Positions 1 through 9,012 of a stretch of DNA of 64,000 nucleotides are shown here, one piece after another; the stretch's first letter is position 1; the number at the start of each line of letters is the position of its first letter. The translations under genes and the position numbers were made by a program. The notes beneath the pieces were generated by a model. The model ran no database searches. It saw nothing but the letters and a program-made list of their open reading frames with translations, and had not been told where the DNA came from. The DNA comes from Virgisporangium aliadipatigenens. GTDB lineage: Bacteria > Actinomycetota > Actinomycetes > Mycobacteriales > Micromonosporaceae. The stretch spans positions 124,001 to 188,000 of the forward strand of contig NZ_BOPF01000004.1 of assembly GCF_016863615.1 (NCBI RefSeq). Direction: 5' to 3'.

Positions 1-796
1 TGTAATCACCGGCAACGATATGCTGCCGCGCCCTCCGGCGGCTGATCGCGGTGATGCCGAGGAAGACGGGCAGCCGCAACGCCATTGCCGGTTCGCGGCG
101 CAGGACGCCGAGCAGGTCGCCGCGGGTGGTGCGGGCGGAGTCCGTCGCGGCGGTGCGCGCGGCGAGCTGCGTGGTGGCCGTGACGGAACGGACCCGCCGC
201 TTCACCAGATCCGCGCGGGTGCGTGGCGCGTGCACCGTGACCCGTGCGCGCGGCACGACGCGGCGGGCCGCCGGCTCGAACGCCACCGACGCGGCCAGGT
301 CGTCGCCGAGCACGTCCGGGATGGCGCCGAGGCGTTCCTTGCCGGCGGCGTTGACGCCGATGACGCCCCGGCCGAACAGGCCCTCGCGCACCACGGGAAG
401 GCGTTCCCAGAACTGGTAGTACCAGCGCACGGAGAGCGGCCGGCGGTCGAGGGCGACGTCGCGCGCCGGCGCCACGGCCAGAACGCCCGGCTCGGCGAGC
501 GCGTCGGCGAGGGCCCGCGCGTCGTCGGTGCGCAGTTCGACGTCGGCGTCGACGTACAGCCGCGGGAAGCCCTTGGCGTGCTCGTCGCCGAGGCGCAGCG
601 CCGCGAACTTGGACGGGACCGGCGACTCCAGGACGGTCACGCCGTAGCCCCGGGCGACGTCGGCGGTGTCGTCGGTGCAGCCGTTGGCCACCACGATCAC
701 GTCGAACTCGTCGGGAAGGGCGTCGCGCAGCAGACCGGACAGCAGCCGGCCCAATACGGCGGATTCGTTGTGGGCCGGTACGACCACGCTGATCAC
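1..796 (-). CDS. Glycosyltransferase family 2, 3'-truncated by the window edge
   Basis: About 265 codons are visible, from a GTG at 796 to the left edge, and the end of the gene lies outside the window. The N-terminus VISVVVPAHNESAVL is the typical GT-A opening, followed by an ANGCTDDT nucleotide-binding segment and a VDADVEL stretch at the DxD position. The family moves a sugar from an activated nucleotide donor to a lipid-linked or growing glycan on the cytoplasmic face. The gene is divergent from the nucleotide-sugar genes that start at 1068, so it probably belongs to the same polysaccharide locus. GTG at 796 is chosen because the family motif begins at its second codon. Donor and acceptor cannot be read from sequence. 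Confidence 0.85.
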   Translation of the reverse strand, partial: MISVVVPAHNESAVLGRLLSGLLRDALPDEFDVIVVANGCTDDTADVARGYGVTVLESPVPSKFAALRLGDEHAKGFPRLYVDADVELRTDDARALADALAEPGVLAVAPARDVALDRRPLSVRWYYQFWERLPVVREGLFGRGVIGVNAAGKERLGAIPDVLGDDLAASVAFEPAARRVVPRARVTVHAPRTRADLVKRRVRSVTATTQLAARTAATDSARTTRGDLLGVLRREPAMALRLPVFLGITAISRRRARQHIVAGDY

Positions 797-1067
797 GCGC
801 CGAGTCCACCAACTCCACGCAGGAGGGTCAAGTCAGATCATGGTCAGCTCTGGCTGACCGTCCGGCGGCCATGTAATCCGAGCGTCCCGAGATGCGAAAC
901 CTCTTCGCCAGGAATCCGTCCCAAGGGTGTCGGAAATGCATTCGGTGCCAGTAGCTTCGCTCCAGCCAGGGTACGCCCGACCTGCGCGATCAGGCGAGAT
1001 AAGACGCCACCGGGGAACGGTGTCCGAATTCGCCTTCCACGTCCGTCGAGAGAAGGATTAGACGAAC
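797..1067. other. Divergent intergenic region with a small perfect inverted repeat
   Basis: This 271-base gap separates two divergent polysaccharide genes and should hold promoters for both. It is less GC-rich than the flanking genes. At 842-859 a perfect 7-bp inverted repeat (GGTCAGC, four-base loop, GCTGACC) could be an operator half-site pair or a small hairpin. No convincing gene is present. Confidence 0.4.
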
Positions 1068-2129
1068 ATGTCGCTTGCTGCGGCAGATGCCGAAGAGCCG
1101 ATCGGCGTCGCAGTCGTCGGGGCCGGTTACTGGGGGCCCAACCTCGTCCGCAATTTTCAAGCCTGTCCGGAATTTCATCTCCGCTGGCTCGTAGATCTGG
1201 ACAAGACCCGCGCGGAGCGGGTATTAGGGCGCTACTCGACCGTGCGTCCGACTGACGATCTCGCATCGGTACTCGCCGATCCCGCAGTGGGCGCGGTAGC
1301 CATTGCGACGCCCGCCGGCACCCATCTCGAGGTGGCCATGGCGGCGCTCTCGGCCGGCAAGCACGTGCTGCTGGAGAAGCCGCTCGCGGCAACGTTCGAC
1401 GAGGGGAGACGCCTGGTCGACGAGGCGGAACGGCGCGGTCTCACGCTGATGTGCGACCACACCTTCTGCTACACCCCGGCGGTGCTGCGCATCCGCGAGC
1501 TGCTGCGCGGCGGCGAACTGGGCGAGCTGCACTACATCGACTCCGTGCGGATCAACCTCGGCCTGGTGCAGCGCGACATCGACGTGCTGTGGGACCTGGC
1601 GCCGCACGACCTGTCGATCCTGGACTTCATCCTGCCGGACAACGTCAGCCCGGTGTCGGTGTCGGCGGTCGGGGCGGACCCGATCGGCGCCGGCAACTCC
1701 TGCGTGGCCTACCTGACCGTGCGGCTGTCGACCGGCGGCATCGTGCACATCCACGTCAACTGGCTCTCGCCGGTGAAGGTGCGCACGATGATCGTCGGCG
1801 GTTCGAAGCGGACGCTGGTGTGGGACGACATGAACCCGAGCCAGCGGGTCGCGGTCTACGACCGGGGCGTGGACCTGGCCGGGGCCGAGGCGCTCGGTTC
1901 GGAGGAGCGGCGGGACCTGCTCATCTCGTACCGCTCGGGCGAGATGGTGGCCCCCGCGCTGGCCGAACGCGAGGCGCTGCGGGCGATGGTGACGGAGTTC
2001 GGCGAGGCGATCCGGGGCGGGCGGCCGGCGCTGACCGACGGGCGTTCCGGGCTGCGGGTGCTGGGCCTGCTCGAAGCGGCCTCCGAAAGCCTGCGCAATG
2101 CCGGTACTCCCGTGGAGGTGAAGGCGTGA
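1068..2129 (+). CDS. Gfo/Idh/MocA-family nucleotide-sugar dehydrogenase
   Basis: This 353-residue protein has an N-terminal Rossmann fold with VGAGYWG at residues 17-23 and the family EKP motif at 103-105, where the lysine contacts substrate and cofactor. The family oxidises or reduces sugar hydroxyls with NAD(P). Next to DegT aminotransferases in surface-glycan clusters, its members usually oxidise C3 of UDP-GlcNAc or UDP-GlcNAcA before amination (GnnA and WlbA/WbpB types). That C3 role is inferred from neighbours; the N-terminus is not the classical WbpB one. The gene starts the rightward operon, and its stop overlaps the next GTG start in a GTGA junction. Its first 250 bases have looser third-position GC than the rest. 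Confidence 0.85.
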   Translation: MSLAAADAEEPIGVAVVGAGYWGPNLVRNFQACPEFHLRWLVDLDKTRAERVLGRYSTVRPTDDLASVLADPAVGAVAIATPAGTHLEVAMAALSAGKHVLLEKPLAATFDEGRRLVDEAERRGLTLMCDHTFCYTPAVLRIRELLRGGELGELHYIDSVRINLGLVQRDIDVLWDLAPHDLSILDFILPDNVSPVSVSAVGADPIGAGNSCVAYLTVRLSTGGIVHIHVNWLSPVKVRTMIVGGSKRTLVWDDMNPSQRVAVYDRGVDLAGAEALGSEERRDLLISYRSGEMVAPALAEREALRAMVTEFGEAIRGGRPALTDGRSGLRVLGLLEAASESLRNAGTPVEVKA

Positions 2130-3088
2130 TCCGCGATTCCCGGGTGCTCGTCACCGGCGGGGCCGGGACGATCGGCTCGCACGTGGTGGACCTGCTGGTG
2201 GAGGGCGGTGCCCGCGAGGTCGTCGTCCTGGACAACCTGGTGCGCGGGCGGCACGCCAACCTCGCCGCCGCGCTGTCCTCCGGAAAGGTGCGGCTGGTCG
2301 AGGGAGACATCCGCGACCGCGCGCTCGTCACCGAGCTGACCGCCGGCCGGGACCTCGTGTTCCACCTGGCGGCGATCCGCATCACGCAGTGCGCCGAGGA
2401 GCCGCGGCTCGCCAACGAGGTGCTGGTCGACGGGACGTTCAACGTCGTGGAGGCCGCCGCCGAGGCCGGGGTGCGCAAGGTGATCGCCTCGTCGTCGGCG
2501 TCGGTGTACGGGCTAGCCGAGGAGTTCCCCACGACCGAGAAGCACCACCCGTGGGACAACGACACCATCTACGGCGCCGCCAAGGCGTACAACGAGATGC
2601 TGCTGCGGTCGTTCAAGGCGATGAAGGGGCTGGACTACGTCGCCCTGCGCTACTTCAACGTCTACGGCCCCCGGATGGACATCTACGGGCTCTACACCGA
2701 GGTGCTCATCCGCTGGATGGAACGCATCGTCGACGGCAAGGCGCCGCTGATCTTCGGCGACGGGCTCCAGACGATGGACTTCGTGCACGTCAAGGACATC
2801 GCGCGGGCGAACGTCCTGGCGGCCGAGGCCGACGTGACGGACACCGTGTACAACATCGCGTGCGGCGTCGAGACGAGCCTGGTCGAGCTGGCCCGCATGC
2901 TCGCCGAGGTGATGGGCGCCAAGCCGGATCCGGAGTTCGGGCCGCCGCGCGCGGTCAACGGCGTGACGCGCCGGCTCGCCGACATCGGCCGCGCCGAGAA
3001 GGAACTCGGATGGCGGCCGGAGTATCAACTCCGCGAGGGACTTGCCGATCTGGTGTCGTGGTGGCAGTCGGAGAGGGACAGCGTATGA
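2126..3088 (+). CDS. NAD-dependent sugar epimerase/dehydratase (extended SDR)
   Basis: A 320-residue extended short-chain dehydrogenase/reductase. The glycine-rich NAD site GGAGTIG lies at residues 11-17 and the catalytic pair is Y149/K153 in YGAAK, preceded by a conserved serine run near 122-126. ALRYFNVYGPR is typical of nucleotide-sugar 4-epimerases and 4,6-dehydratases. The GTG start overlaps the preceding stop and follows a GGAGGTGAAG ribosome-binding site. The stop overlaps the next ATG (ATGA), so the three genes are translationally coupled. The most likely role is epimerisation or dehydration of a UDP- or dTDP-hexose for the glycan repeat unit. The exact substrate is not evident. Confidence 0.85.
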   Translation: MIRDSRVLVTGGAGTIGSHVVDLLVEGGAREVVVLDNLVRGRHANLAAALSSGKVRLVEGDIRDRALVTELTAGRDLVFHLAAIRITQCAEEPRLANEVLVDGTFNVVEAAAEAGVRKVIASSSASVYGLAEEFPTTEKHHPWDNDTIYGAAKAYNEMLLRSFKAMKGLDYVALRYFNVYGPRMDIYGLYTEVLIRWMERIVDGKAPLIFGDGLQTMDFVHVKDIARANVLAAEADVTDTVYNIACGVETSLVELARMLAEVMGAKPDPEFGPPRAVNGVTRRLADIGRAEKELGWRPEYQLREGLADLVSWWQSERDSV

Positions 3089-3164
3089 GCGCGCAGCGGG
3101 ACGGCGCGGCGCCGTCTGGACTGAGGAGCGAAGCGACGAGGGAAGACGGTGCCTCCGGGCGCCG
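3085..3164 (+). repeat. 80-bp dispersed element, copy 1, fused in frame to an aminotransferase
   Basis: This stretch matches 29765-29687 on the opposite strand over about 80 bases with roughly ten differences. Both copies start exactly at an ATG that overlaps an upstream stop codon. Both encode the same peptide theme (MSA-R-G-A-P-GLRS-ATRE-GASG). In this copy the reading frame runs on into the aminotransferase. Confidence 0.75.
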
Positions 3165-4296
3165 GCCCGCGCTTGCGCGGGAAGCACTGATTCCGGTCAT
3201 GCGGCCCTTCCTGGGTGAGGAAGAGGCGCTTGCCGCCGCCGAGGCGGTGCGTTCCGGCTGGGTGGCGCAGGGGCCGCGGGTGGCGCGGTTCGAGCAGGAG
3301 TTCGCGACCTACGTGGGGGCCTCGCACGGGGTGGCCGTCAGCTCCTGCACCACCGCGCTGCACCTGGCGCTGGTCGCCGCCGGCGTGTCGGCCGGGGACG
3401 AGGTGATCGTGCCGTCGTTGTCGTTCATCGCGACGGCCAATGCCGCCCGGTACGTGGGAGCCACCCCCGCCTTCGCCGACGTGGAGCTCGCGACCGGCAA
3501 CCTGACCGTCGATACGATCGACGCGGTGCGCACGTCGCGCACCCGGGCCGTGATCGCGGTGCACCAGGGTGGGGTGCCGTTCGACACGGGTGCCCTGCGG
3601 GCCGCTTGTGCCGGGTGGGGCGTCGCGCTGGTCGAGGACGCCGCGTGCGCGGCCGGGTCCACAGTGGACGGTAAGCCGGCGGGCACGGGTGCGGCCGTGG
3701 CGGCGTGGTCGTTCCATCCGCGGAAGGTGATCACCACCGGTGAGGGCGGCGCGCTGACCCTGGACGACGGCGAGGCCGCCGTCCGGCTGCGCCGGCTGCG
3801 CGAACACGGCATGAGCGTCTCCGCCGCCGACCGGCACAAGAGCGCGCAGCCCGTGCTGGAGCAGTACCTGGAGACCGGGTTCAACTACCGGATGACCGAC
3901 GTGCAGGCCGCGATCGGGCTGGTGCAGCTGGCGAAGCTGGATGCCATGGTGGCCCGGCGGCGCGAGCTGGCCGCGCGGTACCACGAACGCCTCGACGGCG
4001 TGGAGGGCGTCGTGCCCGTGCGGGACCCGGCGTACGGGACGACCAACTACCAGTCGTTCTGGGTGCTGCTGGACCAGCGCTACGACCGCAACGACGTGCT
4101 GGCGCGGCTGGCCGAGGCGGGGATCTCGGCGCGGCGCGGCATCATGGCGGCCCACTCGGAGCCCGCCTACGCGGTGCCGGCCGACCTGCCGAACACCGAA
4201 CGGATCACCCGGGATTCACTCATCCTGCCGCTGTTCCACGAGCTGACCGAGACCGATCAGGATCACGTGGTGGACACCCTCACGAAGCTGCTGTGA
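3085..4296 (+). CDS. DegT/DnrJ/EryC1/StrS-family sugar aminotransferase (first copy)
   Basis: A 403-residue PLP-dependent aminotransferase that adds an amino group to a keto-sugar nucleotide. The Schiff-base lysine is K214 in SFHPRKVITTGEGG, and VEDAACAAG supplies the conserved aspartate contacting the PLP ring nitrogen. The ATG overlaps the preceding stop. The first ~36 residues do not belong to the family fold: they are encoded by an 80-bp element found again at 29687-29765, while the recognisable domain begins near IPVMRPFLGEEE. The element thus appears to have been captured in frame at the N-terminus. The next gene starts inside the stop codon (GTGA). The gene likely acts with the dehydrogenase at 1068. 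Confidence 0.88.
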   Translation: MSAQRDGAAPSGLRSEATREDGASGRRPALAREALIPVMRPFLGEEEALAAAEAVRSGWVAQGPRVARFEQEFATYVGASHGVAVSSCTTALHLALVAAGVSAGDEVIVPSLSFIATANAARYVGATPAFADVELATGNLTVDTIDAVRTSRTRAVIAVHQGGVPFDTGALRAACAGWGVALVEDAACAAGSTVDGKPAGTGAAVAAWSFHPRKVITTGEGGALTLDDGEAAVRLRRLREHGMSVSAADRHKSAQPVLEQYLETGFNYRMTDVQAAIGLVQLAKLDAMVARRRELAARYHERLDGVEGVVPVRDPAYGTTNYQSFWVLLDQRYDRNDVLARLAEAGISARRGIMAAHSEPAYAVPADLPNTERITRDSLILPLFHELTETDQDHVVDTLTKLL

Positions 4297-4976
4297 AACC
4301 GCTCCTCATCGCGGGAGCCGGAGGGCTCGCCCGGGAGACCGCCGCCGTCGTCGCGGCGGTCAACCGGGTGCGGCCCACCTGGGACCTGCTCGGCTTCCTG
4401 GACGACGAACCGGCGCTGCACGGCACCTCGCGCGGCGGCGTCCCGATCGTCGGCCCGCTGGCGCATGCCCAGGAGGCGACCGCGGGCGTGGTGGTGTGCA
4501 TCGGCAATCCCAACGACCCGGGGGTGCGCAAGCGGGTCGTGGCGAGGCTGGGCCTGCCGGCCGAGCGCTACGCGACGCTGGTTCACCCGTCGGCCGAGGT
4601 CGGCAGCGGCTGCCTGATCGGGCCCGGCACGGTGCTCCTGGCGCACACCGTGCTCACCGCCGACGTCACCGTCGGGGCCCACGTGGCGGTCATGCCGCAC
4701 GTGGTGCTCACGCACGACGACGTCGTCGAGGACTTCGTCACGATCGCCGCGGGCGTTCGGCTGGGCGGGAATGTGCGCATCGGACCGGCCGCGTACCTGG
4801 GCAGCGGTGCCCTTGTCCGGCAGGGGGTCCGGATCGGCGAAGGCGCGCTGATCGGCATGGGCTCGGTCGTGCTGCACGACGTTCCACCGGGCGAGGTGTG
4901 GGTGGGCAACCCCGCGCGTCGCCTCCGTTCCACCGTCACGAAGGAGACGCAGCCCCATGGGAGTACCGCTCGTTGA
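4293..4976 (+). CDS. NeuD/PglD-type sugar O/N-acyltransferase
   Basis: A 227-residue protein with an N-terminal PglD-type nucleotide-sugar-binding fold (GAGGLARE, residues 8-15) and a C-terminal left-handed beta-helix of hexapeptide repeats from about 95 to 215. Family members acetylate the amino group made by a DegT aminotransferase, using acetyl-CoA. H141 in VVLTHDDVVEDF sits where the catalytic histidine of PglD is expected. The GTG start overlaps the stop of the aminotransferase, and the 3' end overlaps the next gene by 20 bases. Its position between two aminotransferases suggests it acetylates the product of one of them. Which amino sugar is made is not settled. Confidence 0.85.
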   Translation: MKPLLIAGAGGLARETAAVVAAVNRVRPTWDLLGFLDDEPALHGTSRGGVPIVGPLAHAQEATAGVVVCIGNPNDPGVRKRVVARLGLPAERYATLVHPSAEVGSGCLIGPGTVLLAHTVLTADVTVGAHVAVMPHVVLTHDDVVEDFVTIAAGVRLGGNVRIGPAAYLGSGALVRQGVRIGEGALIGMGSVVLHDVPPGEVWVGNPARRLRSTVTKETQPHGSTAR

Positions 4977-6045
4977 TCTGCAGGCCGCGCACGCCGAGGT
5001 CGCGGAGGAGGTCGAACTCGGGTTCAAGCGCGTCATCGCCAACACCGCCTTCGTCGGCGGGGCCGAGGTGGCGGCGTTCGAGCGCGAGTACGCGGAGTTC
5101 ACCGGTGTGCCGTACTGCGTCGGCGTCGCCAACGGCACCGACGCGCTCGAACTGGCACTGCGCGCCGTCGGCGTCGGACCCGGCGACGAGGTGATCATTC
5201 CGGCGAACACGTTCATCGCCACGGCCGAGGCGGTCGCCTGCGCGGGCGCGACGGTCGTTCCCGTGGACATGGACCCGGCGACGTACCTGATGGACACCGA
5301 CGCGGCGCTCGCAGCGGTGACCAAGAGGACCAAGGCGATCATGCCGGTGCACCTGTACGGCCAGCTCGCACCTGTGGAACGCCTGGCAGACAAGGGAACC
5401 ATCATCATCGAGGACGCCGCGCAGTGCCAGGGCGCCACTCGCCACGGGCGCGGCGCCGGGTCGTGGGGCATCGCCGGCACCAGCTTCTACCCCGGCAAGA
5501 ACCTCGGCGCCTACGGCGACGCCGGCGCCGTCGTCAGCACCGACGAAACCCTGGCGACGACCGTGCGCACCATCGCGGCCCACGGCGGGCTGGTGAAGTA
5601 CGCGCACGACCTGATCGGCCGCAACAGCCGCCTCGACGCGCTCCAGGCGGTCGTGCTGCGCGCCAAGCTCGCCCGGCTCGCCAAGGGCAACGCGGCCCGC
5701 CGCGCGGCGGCGCAACGCTACGACGCCCTGCTGGCCGACGTGGACGTGGTGCGCCCCGTGACGCTCGAGGGCAACGAGCACGTCTGGCACCTGTACGTCA
5801 TCCAGGTGCCGGCCGACCGGGACGGCGTCGTCGCGCGGCTGAACGCCGACGGCATCGGCGCCGGCATCCACTACCCGACGCCGGTGCACCTGACGAAGGC
5901 GTTCGACGGACTGGGCCTCAAGAAGGGCGCCTTCCCGCACGCCGAGGCGGCCGCGACGAAGATCCTGTCGCTGCCCCTCTTCCCCCAGATCACCGAGGCG
6001 CAGCAGGAACTCGTCGTCGAACGCCTCAAGGCCGCGCTCGCCTGA
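4957..6045 (+). CDS. DegT/DnrJ/EryC1/StrS-family sugar aminotransferase (second copy)
   Basis: A 362-residue PLP-dependent aminotransferase. The Schiff-base lysine is K181 in SFYPGKNLGAYGDAG, and IIEDAAQCQGA is the conserved PLP-binding segment. It is clearly distinct from the copy at 3085 and more like the FdtB/WecE/WlbC branch, with a GIHYPTPVHL substrate loop near the C-terminus. Two paralogues in one operon suggest either two amino sugars or a diamino sugar. The ATG lies inside the acyltransferase gene, and its stop overlaps the MFS start (TGATG), so translation is coupled. This is the best candidate for a WlbC/WbpE-type C3 aminotransferase; that assignment is an inference. Confidence 0.88.
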   Translation: MGVPLVDLQAAHAEVAEEVELGFKRVIANTAFVGGAEVAAFEREYAEFTGVPYCVGVANGTDALELALRAVGVGPGDEVIIPANTFIATAEAVACAGATVVPVDMDPATYLMDTDAALAAVTKRTKAIMPVHLYGQLAPVERLADKGTIIIEDAAQCQGATRHGRGAGSWGIAGTSFYPGKNLGAYGDAGAVVSTDETLATTVRTIAAHGGLVKYAHDLIGRNSRLDALQAVVLRAKLARLAKGNAARRAAAQRYDALLADVDVVRPVTLEGNEHVWHLYVIQVPADRDGVVARLNADGIGAGIHYPTPVHLTKAFDGLGLKKGAFPHAEAAATKILSLPLFPQITEAQQELVVERLKAALA

Positions 6046-7277
6046 TGTACGTCTCCGTCCGCGACCGGCCCGCCGGCGACCAGCCCGACGCCCCCACCGG
6101 GCGGCGGAAGAAGGTCGCCGGCACCGTCGTGCTGCTCGGCATCGTCAGCCTGCTCACCGACGTCTCCTCCGAGATGGTCAACGCCGTCCTGCCGCTGTAC
6201 CTCACGGCGACGCTCGGCCTGGCGGTCCTGGCGTACGGCTTCATCGACGGCATCTACCAGGGCGTCAGCGCGCTGGTGCGGATCGCGGGCGGCTACCTCG
6301 GCGACCGCAACGAACGCCCCAAGTGGGTCGCGGCCGCCGGCTACGGCATCTCGGCGGTGAGCCGCATCGCCATGTTGCCCGCGGCCGGCTGGGTGGCGGT
6401 CACCGGTGTGGTGACGGCCGACCGGCTCGGCAAGGGGCTGCGCACCGCGCCGCGCGACGCGCTCATCGCCGACGCCTCCGACCCGGAGGTGCGGGGGCGG
6501 GCGTTCGGGGTGCACCGCACGCTCGACACGGTCGGCGCGGCGCTCGGGCCGCTGGTGGCGTTCGCGCTGCTGTGGGCGGTGCCGGGCGGGTACGACTCGG
6601 TGTGGGTGGTGTCGTTCGCCTTCGCGATCGTGGGCGTGGCGGTGATCGTCCTGCTGGTCCCGGACCGGCGGCCCGCTCCCTCCGGCGGCAAGCCCGCGCC
6701 GCGGGACCTGCTGCGGACGATGGTGCTCCTGAGGCGGCCGCTTATCGCCTGCGGGCTGTTGGGCATCCTGACCGTCGGGGACGGGTTCATGTACCTGTCG
6801 CTGCAGCACCGCGACGACTTCGCGGCCCGGTGGTTCCCGCTGCTCTACGTCGGCAGCAACGTCGCCTATCTGGTGCTGGCCGTCCCGCTGGGCCGCCTCG
6901 CCGACCGGATCGGGCGGGCGAAGGTCTTCCTGGGCGGGCACGTGGTGCTCGTGGCGGTGTACCTGACCGCCGCGCTGCCGTCGGTCGGCACCGCGTGGAC
7001 GCTGGTGACGCTGCTGCTCGTCGGGGCGTTCTACGCGGCGACGGACGGGGTGCTGGCGGCGTTCGTGAGCCGGCTCGTGCCCGATGGCGCGCGGGGCAGC
7101 GGGATCGCGGCGGCGCAGACCGTCGTGGCCGTCGCGCGGTTCGGGTCGTCGGTCGGGTTCGGGGCGCTGTGGCTGGCCATGGGGCCGTCGTCGGCGCTGC
7201 TGCTCGTCGCCGGGCTGCTGACCGTCGTCCTGCCGGTGGCCTGGTGGCTGCTGCGAAACACCGAGGCCGCCGCATGA
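6045..7277 (+). CDS. Major facilitator superfamily transporter
   Basis: A 410-residue integral membrane protein with about twelve hydrophobic segments and the motif SLLTDVSSEMVNAVLPLYL in the first helix. This opening defines a bacterial MFS subgroup of unknown substrate. GGYLGDRNERPK fits the cytoplasmic loop after helix 2 (motif A), and GRLADRIGRAK is the same loop in the second half. It directly follows the aminotransferase (TGATG) and is coupled to the beta-propeller gene downstream (ATGA). Coupling to glycan genes suggests export or uptake of a precursor or decorating group, but no substrate can be named. The polymer itself is more likely flipped by the protein at 21181. Confidence 0.85.
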   Translation: MYVSVRDRPAGDQPDAPTGRRKKVAGTVVLLGIVSLLTDVSSEMVNAVLPLYLTATLGLAVLAYGFIDGIYQGVSALVRIAGGYLGDRNERPKWVAAAGYGISAVSRIAMLPAAGWVAVTGVVTADRLGKGLRTAPRDALIADASDPEVRGRAFGVHRTLDTVGAALGPLVAFALLWAVPGGYDSVWVVSFAFAIVGVAVIVLLVPDRRPAPSGGKPAPRDLLRTMVLLRRPLIACGLLGILTVGDGFMYLSLQHRDDFAARWFPLLYVGSNVAYLVLAVPLGRLADRIGRAKVFLGGHVVLVAVYLTAALPSVGTAWTLVTLLLVGAFYAATDGVLAAFVSRLVPDGARGSGIAAAQTVVAVARFGSSVGFGALWLAMGPSSALLLVAGLLTVVLPVAWWLLRNTEAAA

Positions 7278-8305
7278 GCGCCAGGTGGAAGATCGTCGCG
7301 CTCGTCGCCGTCGTGGTCCTCGCCGTTTCCGGGGGAACGTTCTACGTGCTGCGCGCCCGCGCCGAGCACCGGCCCCCGGAGGCCGGGCCGGCACAGGTGC
7401 CCACGTCGGACCGGCTCGGCGCGGTGCAGGCCGTGCCGCACCTGGTGTTCCGCAGCACCGCGCTCGGCGAGGGGTACGGGCGGGTGGCGCTCGTGCCGTT
7501 GACGGACCCCGCGGGGGCGCGGGCCTTCGCACCCGCGGCGTGCGACCGCATCTACGCGCGCCCCGGCGAGACCCTGTGCCTGATGGCCGAACGCGGACTC
7601 GTCACCACGTACCGGGTGGACCTGCTCGGCGCCGACTGGCAGCCCCGGCAGAGCGCGCCGCTGGCCGGCCTGCCGTCGCGGGCCCGCATCTCGCGCGACG
7701 GTTCGCTCATCGCGACGACGACGTTCGTGTACGGCGACTCCTACGCCAACCCGGGCCAGTTCTCCACCCGAACGGTGCTGACGAAGGCCGGCGGCGGGGA
7801 GATCGGGGAGCTGGAGAACTTCACGCTGACCGTGAACGGCAAGCAGATCACCGCCGCCGACCGGAACTTCTGGGGCGTGACGTTCACCGACGACAACGAC
7901 GCCTTCTACGCGACGGCGTCCTCCGGCGGGAAGACGTGGCTGGTGCGCGGCAGCATCTCGGGCCGTTCGATGGTGTCGGTGCGGGAGGACGTCGAGTGCC
8001 CGTCGCTGTCGCCCGACGGCACGCGGATCGCGTTCAAGAAGCACGGGACGCTGGCGGCGGGCAAGTGGCGGCTGGCCGTCTACGACCTGCGCACCGGTGC
8101 CGAGACCCTGCTCGCCGAGGAACGCTCGTTCGACGACCAGGCCGAGTGGATCGACAACACCACGGTCGCCTACGGGCTGGCCCGCACCGGCGACACCGGC
8201 GCGGCGACGAGCGACGTCTGGGCGGTACCGGCGGACGGCACCGGCCGGCCCAGGGTCCTGATCCCCGACGCCTGGTCGCCCGCGGTCGTCGGCGCCGCGA
8301 GCTGA
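7274..8305 (+). CDS. Membrane-anchored TolB-like beta-propeller protein
   Basis: A 343-residue protein with one N-terminal transmembrane or signal-anchor helix at about 7-26 and an extracellular body of propeller-like blades. Blade signatures include ARISRDGSLIATTT and CPSLSPDGTRIAFKK, the SPDG-type turns of TolB/WD40-like periplasmic propellers. No catalytic residue is evident. It is translationally coupled to the MFS gene (ATGA), so the two probably act together at the membrane, perhaps in binding an exported sugar or polymer. That role is inferred only from context. It is the last gene of the rightward operon, with the lipoprotein gene converging on it 4 bases later. Confidence 0.7.
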   Translation: MSARWKIVALVAVVVLAVSGGTFYVLRARAEHRPPEAGPAQVPTSDRLGAVQAVPHLVFRSTALGEGYGRVALVPLTDPAGARAFAPAACDRIYARPGETLCLMAERGLVTTYRVDLLGADWQPRQSAPLAGLPSRARISRDGSLIATTTFVYGDSYANPGQFSTRTVLTKAGGGEIGELENFTLTVNGKQITAADRNFWGVTFTDDNDAFYATASSGGKTWLVRGSISGRSMVSVREDVECPSLSPDGTRIAFKKHGTLAAGKWRLAVYDLRTGAETLLAEERSFDDQAEWIDNTTVAYGLARTGDTGAATSDVWAVPADGTGRPRVLIPDAWSPAVVGAAS

Positions 8306-8309
8306 ATGC

Positions 8310-8981
8310 CTACGGCGCGGTGATCGCCTCCGAACGGGCGATCATCGGCTCGCGCACCCCGCGGTACGCCGTCGTCACCACCGCGTCCAGCCAGAACACG
8401 TAGCGCAGCCCGCTGGTCAGCCCGGTGATCGTGGCGGTCATCTCCTGGCAGTCCGGGGCCGGCTCCACGTCGCGCCAGTCGTACGGCGGATGGGAGCCGC
8501 CGGGCAGCTGCTGCGGCGTGGTCGCCAGCCGGTACGAGATCAGCCGCGGGTCGACCGTGTTCGGCCAGCGAACGGTCACCTGCCCCGGCGTGGTGCCGAC
8601 GTCGACCGTGAGCCCGTTGATCTGCCCCTGCTCCAGCCAGTCCACGCACACCGGCCCCGGACTCGAACTCGGCAGGTTGGGGTCGTACGACGGGAGGCTC
8701 AGCGGGCTGCGGGACGTCTTCGCCGGCCAGATCACCTCGGGCGTGGTCGACTCCACGCGTTGGCCCTGGTCGTAGTAGTGCCAGGTGGCCCCGCCGGCCC
8801 CGTCGGTACCCGAACTGCCCGCGCCGCCGCCGGAGCCGCCGAGGCCGGGGACCAGGCTGCACCCGCCGAGCGCGGCGAGCGCGGCGACACCGGCCACCAG
8901 ACCCGCGAGCACGCCGCGACGCCCCCCGATCCGCCGGCCGGCGGAGGAGGGGCGGGGCGGAACGGCGGGCCGAACGCTCAC
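8310..8981 (-). CDS. Secreted lipoprotein with a fibronectin-III-like domain
   Basis: A 223-residue protein with a 22-residue basic leader, a hydrophobic stretch and a lipobox LGGC ending at C41, so it should be anchored to the outer face of the membrane. A Gly/Ser-rich linker follows. The C-terminal part, with GQVTVRWPNTVDPRLISYRL and ATITGLTSGLRYVFWLDAV, has the strand pattern of a fibronectin type III fold. No enzyme motif is visible. The gene starts with GTG and ends 4 bases from the converging propeller gene. Surface location and neighbourhood suggest a role in glycan attachment or display, without direct evidence. Confidence 0.7.
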   Translation of the reverse strand: MSVRPAVPPRPSSAGRRIGGRRGVLAGLVAGVAALAALGGCSLVPGLGGSGGGAGSSGTDGAGGATWHYYDQGQRVESTTPEVIWPAKTSRSPLSLPSYDPNLPSSSPGPVCVDWLEQGQINGLTVDVGTTPGQVTVRWPNTVDPRLISYRLATTPQQLPGGSHPPYDWRDVEPAPDCQEMTATITGLTSGLRYVFWLDAVVTTAYRGVREPMIARSEAITAP

Positions 8982-9012
8982 CCCCGCGTCATCGGCGGGA
9001 AAAGCGCGAAGA

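Noticed and set aside
6-818. Arg-rich minus-strand reading frame of 270 codons
   Set aside because: Low-complexity shadow of the glycosyltransferase in another frame; the true frame shows the GT2 motifs.
5871-7532. 553-codon minus-strand ORF opposite the MFS gene
   Set aside because: Arg/His/Pro-rich antisense frame with no domain; the plus-strand gene has clear membrane helices and coupled starts.
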